Source: JAZTYK01 sp045636925 (lineage in GTDB: Bacteria; Bacillota; Clostridia; Oscillospirales; Butyricicoccaceae). From it: a stretch of DNA of 16,395 nt. Numbering within the stretch: the stretch's first letter is position 1; each line of letters starts with the position of its first letter. Under the pieces are notes generated by a model, which was given only the letters and a program-made list of their open reading frames with translations, searched no databases and was not told the origin of the DNA. The stretch is taken from assembly GCA_045636925.1 (NCBI GenBank), contig JAZTYK010000033.1:1-16395 (forward strand), written 5' to 3'. The position numbers and the translations under genes are program-made. Positions 6,987 through 14,765 of the stretch are shown here, one piece after another.

Positions 6987-7946
6987 TTAGCCGATGCAGT
7001 CCTTCATGATGCGCAGAGCATTGCCGCTGCAGATCTTGTCGATCTGATCGTCGGAGAAGTGCTTGCTCATAGCATCCACCAGAAGAGGCATGCCAGCATA
7101 GTTCTTCATCTCCAGGGGGTTGTCGATGCCGTCAAAGTCAGAGCCCATGGCAACGGTTTCGATACCGGCCTTGTCAGCGATGTAGACCATGTGACGGACG
7201 ATGTCGTCGATCTTGGTCAGCTCGCCATCACCATGCAGGAAGGCGCTGTAGAAGTTGACACCGCAGATGCCGCCCTTTTCAGCCAGTGCACGCAGCTGCT
7301 CGTCGGTCAGGTTGCGGCGATGGTTGCGCAGAGCGCGGGCGCAGGAGTGAGAAGCCATAAAGGGCTTGTTGCTGTGCTTGATCACATCCCAAAAACCGCC
7401 CTCGGACAGGTGAGAGGTGTCGATGATGATGCCCAGCTCGTTCATACGCTGAACGGCCTCAATACCAAAGGGCTTCAGACCCAGCATATGCTCCTGGGGA
7501 TCATCCTTGCAGGGGAAGCCGATGCAGTTTTCGTAGTTCCAGGTCAGACCGATCATACGGACGCCCTTCTGATAGAACTCATCCACGCGTTCGATCTTAC
7601 CATCCAGCGCAACACCGTCTTCAATGGTCAGCACGCCGCTCATCTTGCCGGCGGCCTGGTTGGCCAGAATGTCAGCCACACTGCGGGCGGGAGCGATCAG
7701 ATCCGCGTTAGCGGCCATTTCCTTGTAGAACAGGTCAGCGACAGAGTTAAAGTAGTCATAGGGAGCCTGGGTAGCACCGTGACGCTTGGCGGAATCATTG
7801 GTGGGAATAAAGATGGCGAACATCTGAGCCAGAGCATGACCGTCCTTCATCTTATTCAGGTCGATGTGGCCGATGCTTTCGCGCAGTTTGCGATTGCTCA
7901 GGTAGCATTCCATCAGCGTATCACAATGCAGGTCAAAGATCTTCAT
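6987..7946 (-). CDS. Membrane dipeptidase, peptidase family M19
   Basis: A 319-residue zinc-dependent dipeptidase of the renal dipeptidase family; members cleave dipeptides, including some with D-amino acids. Expected metal ligands are all visible: His7 and Asp9 in DLHCDT, the bridging Glu109 in TIEDG, His179 in DTSHLS, His200 in MASHSCARAL, and Asp270 in GSDFDG. HRRNLTDEQLRALAEKGG is another family block. There is no signal peptide, so the enzyme is probably cytoplasmic despite the family name. The ATG at 7946 has a full AGGAGG (7955-7960) eight bases upstream. It lies just beyond the metK terminator; no clear promoter was found in the 45-base gap, so some readthrough or a weak promoter is likely. 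It could help recycle peptidoglycan-derived or dietary dipeptides. Confidence 0.93.
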   Translation of the reverse strand: MKIFDLHCDTLMECYLSNRKLRESIGHIDLNKMKDGHALAQMFAIFIPTNDSAKRHGATQAPYDYFNSVADLFYKEMAANADLIAPARSVADILANQAAGKMSGVLTIEDGVALDGKIERVDEFYQKGVRMIGLTWNYENCIGFPCKDDPQEHMLGLKPFGIEAVQRMNELGIIIDTSHLSEGGFWDVIKHSNKPFMASHSCARALRNHRRNLTDEQLRALAEKGGICGVNFYSAFLHGDGELTKIDDIVRHMVYIADKAGIETVAMGSDFDGIDNPLEMKNYAGMPLLVDAMSKHFSDDQIDKICSGNALRIMKDCIG

Positions 7947-7991
7947 ATTGCAAACCTCCTAAAATGTAACTGTGCCTAAAAAATCTATGGC

Positions 7992-8022
7992 AAAAGGGCA
8001 GAGCGTGTGCCGCTGCCCTTTT
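7992..8022 (-). terminator. Probable terminator of metK
   Basis: AAAAGGGCAG (7992-8001) pairs with CTGCCCTTTT (8013-8022) around an 11-base loop. It starts 12 bases beyond the metK stop codon on the minus strand. The T run on the minus strand is only four bases and forms part of the stem, so termination may be partial. This fits with the dipeptidase gene 45 bases further on. Confidence 0.7.
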
Positions 8023-8033
8023 GTTGCGTATTG

Positions 8034-9221
8034 TTAGCAGAGAATTTCCTTCAGTGCATCCACCTTGTCCAGACGCTCCCAGGGCAGATCCAGATCGGGA
8101 CGGCCCATGTGACCGTAAGCAGCGGTCTGCTGGTAGATGGGGGCGCGCAGGCCCAGATTTTCAATCATGGCAGCAGGACGCATGTCGAACAGCTCGATGA
8201 CAGCCTTTGCCAGCTTTTCGTCATCAAACTTGCCGGTGCCGAAGCTGTCAACCAGCACGGACACGGGCTGTGCAACGCCGATGGCATAGGCCAGCTGCAG
8301 CTCGCAGCGGTCGGCCAGACCGGCGGCAACGATATTCTTGGCGATGTAACGTGCCATGTAAGCGCCGGTACGGTCTACCTTGGTGGGATCCTTACCGGAG
8401 AAAGCACCGCCACCGTGACGGGCATAGCCGCCGTAGGTGTCGACGATGATCTTACGGCCAGTGAGACCACTGTCGCCCTGAGGACCGCCAATAACGAAAC
8501 GGCCGGTGGGGTTTACATAGAACTTGGTCTGCTCGTCCAGCAGACGCTTGGGCAGAGAAGTCTTGATGACTTCTTCGATGACGGCCTCGCGCACCTGCTC
8601 CAGAGAAGCGCTTTCCAGATGCTGGGTAGAGATAACCACAGTGCCGATGCGGGCAGGCTTGCCGTTCTCGTCGTACTCGATGGTCACCTGGCTCTTACCG
8701 TCGGGCAGGAAGAAAGGCACAGTGCCGTTCTTGCGCACCTCGGTGAGCTTGCGGGTCAGCTCGTGGGCAAAGGTGATGGGAGCGGGCATCAGTTCCTTGG
8801 TTTCGTTGCAGGCGAAGCCGAACATCATGCCCTGGTCACCGGCACCGATCAGGTCGTAAGCATCGCGGCCGCCTTCGCGGTTTTCCACAGCGTTGTTAAC
8901 ACCCATGGCGATGTCGGGGCTCTGCTCGTCGATAGCGGTAAGTACAGCGCAGGTCTTGTAGTCAAAGCTGTTGCCGGAGCCGTCATAGCCGATCTTCTTG
9001 ACGGTTTCGCGGACAATGGAGGGGACATCCACACGGGCAGTGGTGGAGATTTCGCCCATGACCATTACCATACCGGTGGTGGCGCAGGTCTCACAAGCCA
9101 CGTGGGCATTGGGATCTTGAGTCAGAATGGCGTCCAGCACGCCGTCAGAAATCTGGTCACAAACTTTGTCGGGATGACCTTCGGTAACGCTTTCGGAAGT
9201 AAACAGTTTTTTGTTGTACAT
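8034..9221 (-). CDS. metK: S-adenosylmethionine synthase
   Basis: MetK joins methionine and ATP to form S-adenosylmethionine, phosphate and pyrophosphate; it works as a cytoplasmic tetramer. The 395-residue length is standard. Signatures visible are SESVTEGHPDKVCDQISD at the N-terminus (His16, Asp18), GAGDQGMMFGFA in the centre, TYGGYARHGGGAFSGKDPTK as the phosphate-binding glycine-rich loop, and VDRTGAYMARYIAKN. The ATG at 9221 has GAGGTG (9227-9232) in front of it. The gene has its own promoter and a SAM-I riboswitch with terminator directly upstream, so it should be shut off when SAM is plentiful. A terminator follows the stop codon. Confidence 0.98.
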   Translation of the reverse strand: MYNKKLFTSESVTEGHPDKVCDQISDGVLDAILTQDPNAHVACETCATTGMVMVMGEISTTARVDVPSIVRETVKKIGYDGSGNSFDYKTCAVLTAIDEQSPDIAMGVNNAVENREGGRDAYDLIGAGDQGMMFGFACNETKELMPAPITFAHELTRKLTEVRKNGTVPFFLPDGKSQVTIEYDENGKPARIGTVVISTQHLESASLEQVREAVIEEVIKTSLPKRLLDEQTKFYVNPTGRFVIGGPQGDSGLTGRKIIVDTYGGYARHGGGAFSGKDPTKVDRTGAYMARYIAKNIVAAGLADRCELQLAYAIGVAQPVSVLVDSFGTGKFDDEKLAKAVIELFDMRPAAMIENLGLRAPIYQQTAAYGHMGRPDLDLPWERLDKVDALKEILC

Positions 9222-9261
9222 GATAGCACCTCTTTCATAGATTTAGCGGATGAAAGAAAAG

Positions 9262-9287
9262 AAAAAGACTCCCGAAAAGGAGTCTTT
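9262..9287 (-). terminator. Riboswitch-controlled terminator ahead of metK
   Basis: On the minus strand AAAGACTCC (9287-9279) pairs with GGAGTCTTT (9272-9264) around a 6-base loop and is followed by T at 9262-9263. It lies between the SAM-I aptamer and the metK start. The segment ACTCCTT of its first arm (9283-9277) is perfectly complementary to AAGGAGT (9311-9305) at the 3' edge of the aptamer, which is the expected antiterminator. Confidence 0.9.
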
Positions 9288-9304
9288 GGCGTTTTTAATC
9301 CGAC

Positions 9305-9398
9305 ACTCCTTATCGATGTTAGCGGAACCACCTTGGCTTACGGTCAGGTTGGCGTGCGGTCATTGAGCTAACTCTCTACCGCAACTCTGGATAATGGG
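9305..9398 (-). promoter_or_regulatory. SAM-I (S-box) riboswitch aptamer controlling metK
   Basis: Read on the minus strand, TTATC (9394-9390) and GATAA (9314-9310) form helix P1. They enclose the S-box core: CCAGAG, a P2 helix of GCGGT with ACCGC, an inner GAGAGTTAGCTCAATGA containing the kink-turn and pseudoknot loop, GCCAACC in place of the usual GGCAACC, and AAGGTGGTTCCGC near the 3' end. This is the canonical SAM-I architecture. SAM binding should stabilise P1 and free the downstream terminator arm; without SAM the sequence AAGGAGT would pair with ACTCCTT and allow metK to be transcribed. Confidence 0.93.
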
Positions 9399-9426
9399 TC
9401 TGTTCAGTTTTTCATACCGATTAAGC

Positions 9427-9455
9427 AGTATAACATAAGTGCGATAGAATTGCAA
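9427..9455 (-). promoter_or_regulatory. Promoter of the SAM riboswitch-metK transcript
   Basis: On the minus strand TTGCAA (9450-9455) and TATACT (9427-9432) are 17 bases apart. TG lies one base before the -10, giving an extended element (TGTTATACT). Predicted start is about 20 bases before the aptamer. The remaining part of the gap to the DUF4298 gene (9456-9498) shows no clear terminator. Confidence 0.8.
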
Positions 9456-9498
9456 GGGGTATTGGGTGGGAAAAAGACGGAAATTGACGATTCGCTGA

Positions 9499-9789
9499 TC
9501 ATTTTTGAAAAAGGTCAGCCATCTGCGCAAGAAGCCGCCTTTGCTCTGTCAGCAAATTCCAAACCCCGTCTTCGCTGAGGACGCCGCGGGGCAGATCCTG
9601 AGGGAGGCGTCCGGCCTCGTCATCGGCATAATCGGCGCGCCAGTCGGGGGAATCGTAGTAGGCGATCAGTTTCTTGAACTGCGGCTGTAGGGCGTCGTAG
9701 TCCTCCAACGCGCCGGACAGCCGGGCAAGGGAGGCAGAGGCCTCCTGAAAGATCGTTTCCATTTCGCAGATGCGGTCGATTTGTTCCAT
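9499..9789 (-). CDS. DUF4298 domain protein
   Basis: A 96-residue acidic, mostly helical protein matching the DUF4298 pattern: an N-terminal amphipathic helix (IDRICEMETIFQEA), then LIAYYDSPDWRADYADDEAG, then LPQDLPRGVLSEDGVWNLL near the C-terminus. The biochemical role of this family is unknown. There are no membrane segments or obvious catalytic residues. The ATG at 9789 has GGAGA upstream. It begins 26 bases after the stop of rlmD on the same strand, so the two are probably co-transcribed. No terminator hairpin was seen between it and the metK promoter. Confidence 0.85.
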   Translation of the reverse strand: MEQIDRICEMETIFQEASASLARLSGALEDYDALQPQFKKLIAYYDSPDWRADYADDEAGRLPQDLPRGVLSEDGVWNLLTEQRRLLAQMADLFQK

Positions 9790-9815
9790 AGAGGTCTCCT
9801 TTTTGGGGGATAAGA

Positions 9816-11165
9816 TTATGCCCGATCCAGGGTGGCGATGGTTTCAATATTCGCCGTGCGGGGGAACATGTCAAACGCGTGCACATCGGTAAGCTTGTAG
9901 CCACCGGCAGCCAACAGCTTGGCATCCCGGGCAAGGGTCTCGCACTCGCAGGATACATACACGATGCGCTTGGGATTCATCTTGAGAATGGCGGCAATGG
10001 CGGTTTCGTCCATGCCTTTGCGGGGCGGGTCGCAGACGATCACATCGGGCGCAAAGCCTTGCGCTGCAAGGTGCTCGGCGGTCTGTCCTGCATCGCCGCA
10101 GAAGAACCGGGTGTTTTCAATGCCGTTGCGGGCGGCGTTGACTTTTGCATCTTCAATGGCGGCGGGCACGATCTCGGCGCCGATGACCGTCTTGCACTGT
10201 CGGGCCAGGGCCAGGGTAATGGTACCAATGCCGCAGTACAGATCCAATGCCACGGTGTTTTCGCCCAAATCTGCTTTGTTTACAGCATAAGCATACAGTT
10301 GCTGGGTCTGGGCATGGTTCACTTGATAGAAAGACAGAGGGGACAGGCGGAAGGAAGCGCCCATCAGGTCGTCTTCCAGTCGATCTTCGCCCCAAAGGGT
10401 ACGGCAGGTGTCGCCTAAAATTACGTTATCCCGACGGGTATTGATGTTCAGCACCAAACCGCACAGGTCGGGGCAGGCGGCGCGGAGGCGGGACAGCAGA
10501 TCATCGGTAGCGGGGATGGCATCCTTGGTCACCACCAGTGCCAGATGCAGGCCGGCCTTGCCGGTGCGTGCATAGATGTGCCGAAGCAGGCCTTTGCCGA
10601 TGGTTTCGTCATAGGGCTGTACGCCATGCTCCCATGCCCAGTCGCAGACAGCTTTGGCTGCAGTACAGGCGCGGGTATCCTGAATGTCACAGGTTTCCAG
10701 CGGAATCAGATCATGGCTTCGGCTGCGGTAAAAGCCCCAGGTAAGTTTGCCGTCGATCATGCCAACAGGGAACTGTGCCTTGTTGCGGTAGCCGCTTTGT
10801 TCAGGTGAGCCGGTGATGTCCGGCTCGGGCAGGTCAAAACCACCGATGCGCTTCATGGCATCCCATACCCGACGCTGCTTTTGCCATAGTTCTTCTTCAT
10901 AGGTGATATGGCGAAAATCGCAGCCGCCGCATTTGGGGAAGGCCGGGCAGTCGGCAGGAATTCGATGGACAGAAGGAGAAAGCACCTCTTCCAACCGGCC
11001 GAAGCCATAATTCTTCAGCACCTTGACTAAGCGAATGCGGCACAAATCGCCCCGGGCGGTGCCGGGGACAAAGACCGCCATGCCATCAATATGGGTGACA
11101 CCGGCGCCTTGTGCGGTGTAGCCTTCGATGACAGCGGTATGCAGTTGATTTTTCATCAGGGGCAT
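9816..11165 (-). CDS. rlmD: 23S rRNA (uracil-C5)-methyltransferase, RlmD/TrmA family
   Basis: This 449-residue protein methylates carbon 5 of uracil in 23S rRNA using SAM. In Firmicutes one enzyme of this family (RlmCD type) may modify two sites, so the exact target is inferred. An N-terminal TRAM RNA-binding domain (about 5-60) is followed by iron-sulfur cysteines at about 73, 79 and 82 (CPAFPKCGGC) and about 159. Then come FYQVN, the SAM-binding motif DLYCGIG (about 308-314), CDPPRKGMD, and VYVSCE with the catalytic Cys at about 406. The ATG at 11165 was chosen because AAAGGAG lies directly upstream; an ATG at 11183 precedes that site. A hairpin separates it from murK. It is followed closely by the DUF4298 gene. 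Confidence 0.93.
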   Translation of the reverse strand: MPLMKNQLHTAVIEGYTAQGAGVTHIDGMAVFVPGTARGDLCRIRLVKVLKNYGFGRLEEVLSPSVHRIPADCPAFPKCGGCDFRHITYEEELWQKQRRVWDAMKRIGGFDLPEPDITGSPEQSGYRNKAQFPVGMIDGKLTWGFYRSRSHDLIPLETCDIQDTRACTAAKAVCDWAWEHGVQPYDETIGKGLLRHIYARTGKAGLHLALVVTKDAIPATDDLLSRLRAACPDLCGLVLNINTRRDNVILGDTCRTLWGEDRLEDDLMGASFRLSPLSFYQVNHAQTQQLYAYAVNKADLGENTVALDLYCGIGTITLALARQCKTVIGAEIVPAAIEDAKVNAARNGIENTRFFCGDAGQTAEHLAAQGFAPDVIVCDPPRKGMDETAIAAILKMNPKRIVYVSCECETLARDAKLLAAGGYKLTDVHAFDMFPRTANIETIATLDRA

Positions 11166-11189
11166 AGGAACGCTCCTTTGCATAGAAAT

Positions 11190-11217
11190 CGGGCGACCCG
11201 GATCAAGGGGTCGCCCG
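11190..11217 (-). terminator. Strong hairpin between murK and rlmD (possible weak terminator)
   Basis: CGGGCGACCC (11190-11199) and GGGTCGCCCG (11208-11217) form a perfect, very GC-rich 10-bp stem with an 8-base loop. It begins nine bases after the murK stop codon. On the minus strand only ATTTCTATG follows, so the U tract is poor. The rlmD ribosome site lies about 12 bases beyond. It could be a leaky terminator or an RNA processing or stability element. Confidence 0.6.
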
Positions 11218-11225
11218 GGCAGAAA

Positions 11226-12158
11226 TCAGCAGCTGGCAAGATAATTATAGCGGAACTCGGGATTCTCGGGCAGACCGGCCTCGCGGGCAGCCAGCATGGC
11301 AGCGCCGCAAACGGCAGGTACACCATTGTTTACCCAAGTGACCGGCTGGGTCATCATGGACTTCATCAGTTCAAAATACACCGGCTGACCGGTCAGCAGA
11401 CCACCGGCGGGTGCAAGCTTGGCATCGTTACCCAAGCGCATGGCCATATGATCGGCCAAATGTGCCAGGCATCCGGCATTGTGCCGCAGGATCTCCAGCG
11501 CCACAGCATCACCGGCCTGGGCACATTCCAGTACCACCGGTGCAAAGCTGGGAGCCAGGTTCACGTTGGCGTACAACTGGCGGATGGCAGAGTGGGGATC
11601 CTCGCCCAGACGTTCGATATACTTTTCAGTCAGCATGGTTTTGGGACCGATGCCGTAATAATCCTCCAAAACAGCGGTCCAGCCGTCGCGACCCAGGTGG
11701 AAGCCGGATCCACCGGCATCCAGCAGATAGCCCCATCCGCCCAGCTGATTCATCTTGCCGCCTTTGCGGAAGAGACCAACCACACCGGTGCCGGCAATCA
11801 GCACGCCGCCGTCGGCATTGCTCAGTGCGGCCTGCAGGGGAGACATGGTGTCGCTGCACAGGTACAGCTTTTTGCAGTTCGGCAGCAGCTGCTGCAGGAA
11901 CAGCTCGGTCTTGGGAATATGGTCGCCGGTAGTAATGCCGGCAGCGGTGAGGCACAGGCACTCGATGGCAGCATCAAAACCGCCATGCTTTGCCAAAAGC
12001 TGTCCGAGACCTTCTTTCAGCAGAGACTGAAAGGTACTAAGGCCTACCATGTTGGGGTTGCAGCCTTTGCCATGGTAGCTGGATACCACAGTGCCGTCGG
12101 GATTGCAAAGGGCCAGGCGACAGCTTGTACCGCCAAAGTCAATGCCAATCAGCTTCAT
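11226..12158 (-). CDS. murK: N-acetylmuramic acid/N-acetylglucosamine kinase, BadF/BadG ATPase family (MurK-like)
   Basis: A 310-residue sugar kinase of the ASKHA fold. GIDFGGTSCRLAL at about residues 5-17 is the phosphate-1 loop, SDTMSPLQAAL follows at about 102, IAGTG at 121-125 is the phosphate-2 loop, and GGWGYLLDAGGSG at 140-152 is a hallmark of the N-acetylglucosamine kinase branch. Its ATG overlaps the murQ stop codon by one base (TAATG), so the two are coupled. In Clostridium acetobutylicum a kinase of this type next to murQ (MurK) phosphorylates both N-acetylmuramic acid and N-acetylglucosamine from cell-wall turnover. That role is inferred here from family and context; plain N-acetylglucosamine kinase is the alternative. 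It is the last gene before a hairpin. Confidence 0.87.
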   Translation of the reverse strand: MKLIGIDFGGTSCRLALCNPDGTVVSSYHGKGCNPNMVGLSTFQSLLKEGLGQLLAKHGGFDAAIECLCLTAAGITTGDHIPKTELFLQQLLPNCKKLYLCSDTMSPLQAALSNADGGVLIAGTGVVGLFRKGGKMNQLGGWGYLLDAGGSGFHLGRDGWTAVLEDYYGIGPKTMLTEKYIERLGEDPHSAIRQLYANVNLAPSFAPVVLECAQAGDAVALEILRHNAGCLAHLADHMAMRLGNDAKLAPAGGLLTGQPVYFELMKSMMTQPVTWVNNGVPAVCGAAMLAAREAGLPENPEFRYNYLASC

Positions 12159-13003
12159 TACGCATCTTCCCCTTTCAGCAGGTCTGCTGCGGCGCGAATA
12201 TTGCCCTCGCAGGCATCCAGTGCACGGGTGCAGGCTTCTTCATCACGGCCGGTGAGCTGGCCAATCATGCGGATGGCACGAGCCCGCAGCTTCGCATTGG
12301 TGGGACGCATATGTACCATCAGATTTTCATAGACCTTGCCGGTCTTGATCATCACACCGGTGGTCAGCATGTTCAGCACCAGCTTGGTAGCGGTGCCGGA
12401 TTTCATACGGGTAGAGCCGGTGACCACTTCGGGTCCCACGATGGGGGTGATGCAAATGTCGCCGTAGGCATCCAGCTTGGCACCTGCGTTGCAGGTGAGG
12501 GATACGGTGACTGCACCCTGCTTGCGGGCATAGTCCAACGTGCCGATGACATAAGCTGCACCGCCGGCAGCAGAAATGCCAACCACCACGTCTTTGTCGC
12601 AGACCTGCAGTTCTTCCATGGCAGCCTGTCCGGCTTCAAAGCTATCCTCAGCGCCTTCGATGGCATGGCGCAGGGCATAATCGCCGCCGGCGATGACACC
12701 AACAACCAGGTTGGGGTCAGTGCCGTAGGTAGGGGGACACTCAGAAGCATCCAGCACGCCCAGACGGCCGGAAGTGCCGCAGCCGGTGTAGATCAAACGT
12801 CCACCCTTATTAAATGCCTCGGTGATGGCATCAACGGCTTTGGCGATATTGGGAACTTCTTTTTCAACAGCCAGAGGAACCAGCTTGTCCTCTTCGTTGA
12901 TGCACCGCATCATGTCCTCGGTGGACATGGTGTCGATGTGCATCGAGCGAGGGTTGCGGCCTTCGGTAGTGAGACGGGCATAGTCTAATTTGCGCTGTTC
13001 CAT
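12158..13003 (-). CDS. murQ: N-acetylmuramic acid 6-phosphate etherase
   Basis: MurQ removes the D-lactyl ether from N-acetylmuramic acid 6-phosphate, giving GlcNAc 6-phosphate and D-lactate, the key step of peptidoglycan-sugar recycling. The 281 residues form a SIS domain plus a helical C-terminus ending in a short UBA-like helix. EGRNPRS (14-20), GCGTSGRLGVLDASECPPTYG (74-94, with the expected catalytic Glu88), AIEGAED (114-120) and GPEVVTGSTRMKSGTATKLVLN (190-211) are all typical. One oddity: the loop usually written GIAASGRTPYV reads GISAAGGAAYV (142-152). The length is about 15-20 residues below common homologues. The ATG lies two bases after the kinase gene's stop, with GGAGAGG upstream inside that gene, so translation is coupled. 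Confidence 0.95.
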   Translation of the reverse strand: MEQRKLDYARLTTEGRNPRSMHIDTMSTEDMMRCINEEDKLVPLAVEKEVPNIAKAVDAITEAFNKGGRLIYTGCGTSGRLGVLDASECPPTYGTDPNLVVGVIAGGDYALRHAIEGAEDSFEAGQAAMEELQVCDKDVVVGISAAGGAAYVIGTLDYARKQGAVTVSLTCNAGAKLDAYGDICITPIVGPEVVTGSTRMKSGTATKLVLNMLTTGVMIKTGKVYENLMVHMRPTNAKLRARAIRMIGQLTGRDEEACTRALDACEGNIRAAADLLKGEDA

Positions 13004-13005
13004 AC

Positions 13006-13929
13006 TTATTCCTCTCCTATAAACTCTTGAATGAGTGCATGTTTGGGTACCAGTGCGGGGTCAATGGGGGAAATCTGCCGCAGCATGGGGACGATATCCT
13101 CCACATCGCAGTCTTCGGCAAAGGTGCGGTCGACTTCGGCCATGCCGGCCAGAACATCATTGCGGTATACCGCAAGTTCATAGGGCACAAAGGTGTCCAT
13201 CTGAATATCGGCATAATGCTTGTTGGGCAGGATGTACAGACGTTCGCCGCGGTTGACGCTGCGCAGGCGGTCAATGGTATCGGTAAAGCTTTGACCGCGG
13301 TGGCGCTTGTCACGGAGAAGACGGCGCATCACACGGATGCGGGAGGGATGCAGCACATACCCGGCGCTGTCCTGCACACGGGTGCGGACGCTGATGTAGA
13401 TTTTGGTGGACATACCATGGGCGGCACCCACTACATCGGGATTCAGGGCATGAATGCCTTCCATAATGACCCGCTCGCCGGGCTTCCGGTGGAAGGGGAT
13501 AGTCACATCGCCGCGACGCTCATTGACAAAGTCAAAGGTGGGCATTTCGATGGGCTCGCAGTTGATGATCTTTTGCAAATGGTCGCTGAGCAGGTCGGCA
13601 TCCAGCAACAGAGGGGATTCCAAATCAATTTTTCCCTCTTCATCCATGGGGTAGGACTTGTCGGCAGGGCGATAATAGTAATTATCCATGCTCAGCACAT
13701 GGGTCTCATGACCGTGGGTATCCAGATAATGCTCGATCCGGTGTGCCGTGGTGGTCTTGCCGCAGCCGGAACCGCCGGACAGTAGCACCAGAGGCTTTTC
13801 TTCGCCGGCGGCCAAAATGGTTTCTGCGGCGGCCTCGATCATGGCATCATATTCAGCATCGCACTTTGCGATAAACGCAGCGGCATTGACCGAAGCATCA
13901 TTCATTTCTTTGATGGAGTAATAATGCAT
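13006..13929 (-). CDS. Uridine kinase / phosphoribulokinase family P-loop kinase
   Basis: A 307-residue P-loop kinase of the uridine kinase-like group. The Walker A motif is GGSGCGKTT (52-60); SMDNYYYRP (80-88) is the family's substrate-binding DxYY block, and FDFVNERRG and VIMEGIHALNP match the uridine kinase core. RDKRHRGQS and IDRLRSVNRGE follow as the lid region. An N-terminal extension of about 45 residues without a recognised domain precedes the kinase core. Large clostridial nucleoside kinases carry a TGS domain there, but none is visible. The ATG at 13929 has AAAGGAG upstream. It is the first gene of the tight block with murQ and murK and lies 38 bases after mscS. The substrate could be uridine, but the setting also leaves a sugar or nucleoside-sugar possible. 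Confidence 0.85.
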   Translation of the reverse strand: MHYYSIKEMNDASVNAAAFIAKCDAEYDAMIEAAAETILAAGEEKPLVLLSGGSGCGKTTTAHRIEHYLDTHGHETHVLSMDNYYYRPADKSYPMDEEGKIDLESPLLLDADLLSDHLQKIINCEPIEMPTFDFVNERRGDVTIPFHRKPGERVIMEGIHALNPDVVGAAHGMSTKIYISVRTRVQDSAGYVLHPSRIRVMRRLLRDKRHRGQSFTDTIDRLRSVNRGERLYILPNKHYADIQMDTFVPYELAVYRNDVLAGMAEVDRTFAEDCDVEDIVPMLRQISPIDPALVPKHALIQEFIGEE

Positions 13930-13967
13930 GGGAAGGCTCCTTTCGTAAGGGATGGGGAAGGGGTCGG

Positions 13968-14765
13968 TTATTTGTTGTAAAGATGCACGTCCAGCTGGTT
14001 AAAGGGAATGGCAATGCCGCTCTGGTCCAGGGCAAACTTGATCAGCTCCAGCAGATTGCTGCGGACCTCCCAGTAATCACCGGAATCGCACCAGGCACGC
14101 ACCATGATCTCTACGGAGTGGGCATTCAGATTCCAGGTGCGGATAAAGGGATCGGCCTCGATGCGGGTTTCCTTAAGCACAGCGTCGGTAATGACTTTCT
14201 TGGCCTTTTCCAGGCTGCAGTCATATGGCACAGGGATGCTTAAGTCCACACGGCGGCGGGGTTCGCGGCTGTAATTGATGATGTTGGCAGAGGAGATGGT
14301 GCCGTTGGGCACATAAATGTGCTGGTTGTTTACGGTGTTGATCTGGGTGTGGATAAAGCCGATGTTGGCTACCGTGCCGGAGATATCACCGCTTTCAATA
14401 TAATCACCGGTGACAAAGGGCTTGGAGGTCAGAATAAAGATGCCGCCGGCCACGTTGGCAAGGCTGTTCTGCATGGCCAGGCTGAAGGCTAAGCCCAAAG
14501 AACCGGCCAGGGTGATGACAGAGGTGGTAGAGAAGCCCAGATGATCTGCACAGCCCAGAATGAGAACAAAGGTCAGTGCGACGCGCGCGATGGTCAGCAA
14601 CATATGCTCGACACTGGGATCCAGCGCATCGTTCCGGGCAAAGAACTTGCTGAGAAGTTTGACAATCACCTTAATGCAGCAAAAACCGATGATAAAGAAA
14701 AGCACGGTGCTCAGAAGATTGATAACCAGTTCACCGGTCAGAAAGTTTTTAATGTTATCCAGCAT
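13968..14765 (-). CDS. mscS: Small-conductance mechanosensitive channel, MscS family
   Basis: MscS channels open under membrane tension and release solutes on osmotic downshock. The 265-residue protein has the minimal MscS layout: membrane segments at about residues 13-36, 55-78 and 82-115. The pore-lining third helix contains the small-residue pattern GSLGLAFSLAMQNSLANVAGG. The beta domain follows with FVTGDYIESGDISGTVANIGFIHTQINTVNNQHIYVPNG-like family sequence (shown here in part: PNGTISSANIINYSR), then a mixed C-terminal domain. The ATG at 14765 has AAGGAAA upstream. It follows a probable extended -10 promoter with a palindrome and is the likely head of the operon that continues into the P-loop kinase, murQ and murK. 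Confidence 0.93.
   Translation of the reverse strand: MLDNIKNFLTGELVINLLSTVLFFIIGFCCIKVIVKLLSKFFARNDALDPSVEHMLLTIARVALTFVLILGCADHLGFSTTSVITLAGSLGLAFSLAMQNSLANVAGGIFILTSKPFVTGDYIESGDISGTVANIGFIHTQINTVNNQHIYVPNGTISSANIINYSREPRRRVDLSIPVPYDCSLEKAKKVITDAVLKETRIEADPFIRTWNLNAHSVEIMVRAWCDSGDYWEVRSNLLELIKFALDQSGIAIPFNQLDVHLYNK

Noticed and set aside
8007..9371. A 454-codon open frame on the plus strand opposite metK
   Set aside because: It is antisense to an unmistakable metK and its riboswitch. Its length follows from metK codon use, and its translation shows no family features.
11091..12332. A 413-codon plus-strand frame across murK and the rlmD start
   Set aside because: Antisense to well-supported genes, crosses the hairpin, and has no recognisable domain.
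13920..13967. Separate promoter for the P-loop kinase gene
   Set aside because: The 38-base gap after mscS is G-rich and has no -10 or -35 match, so co-transcription is more likely.
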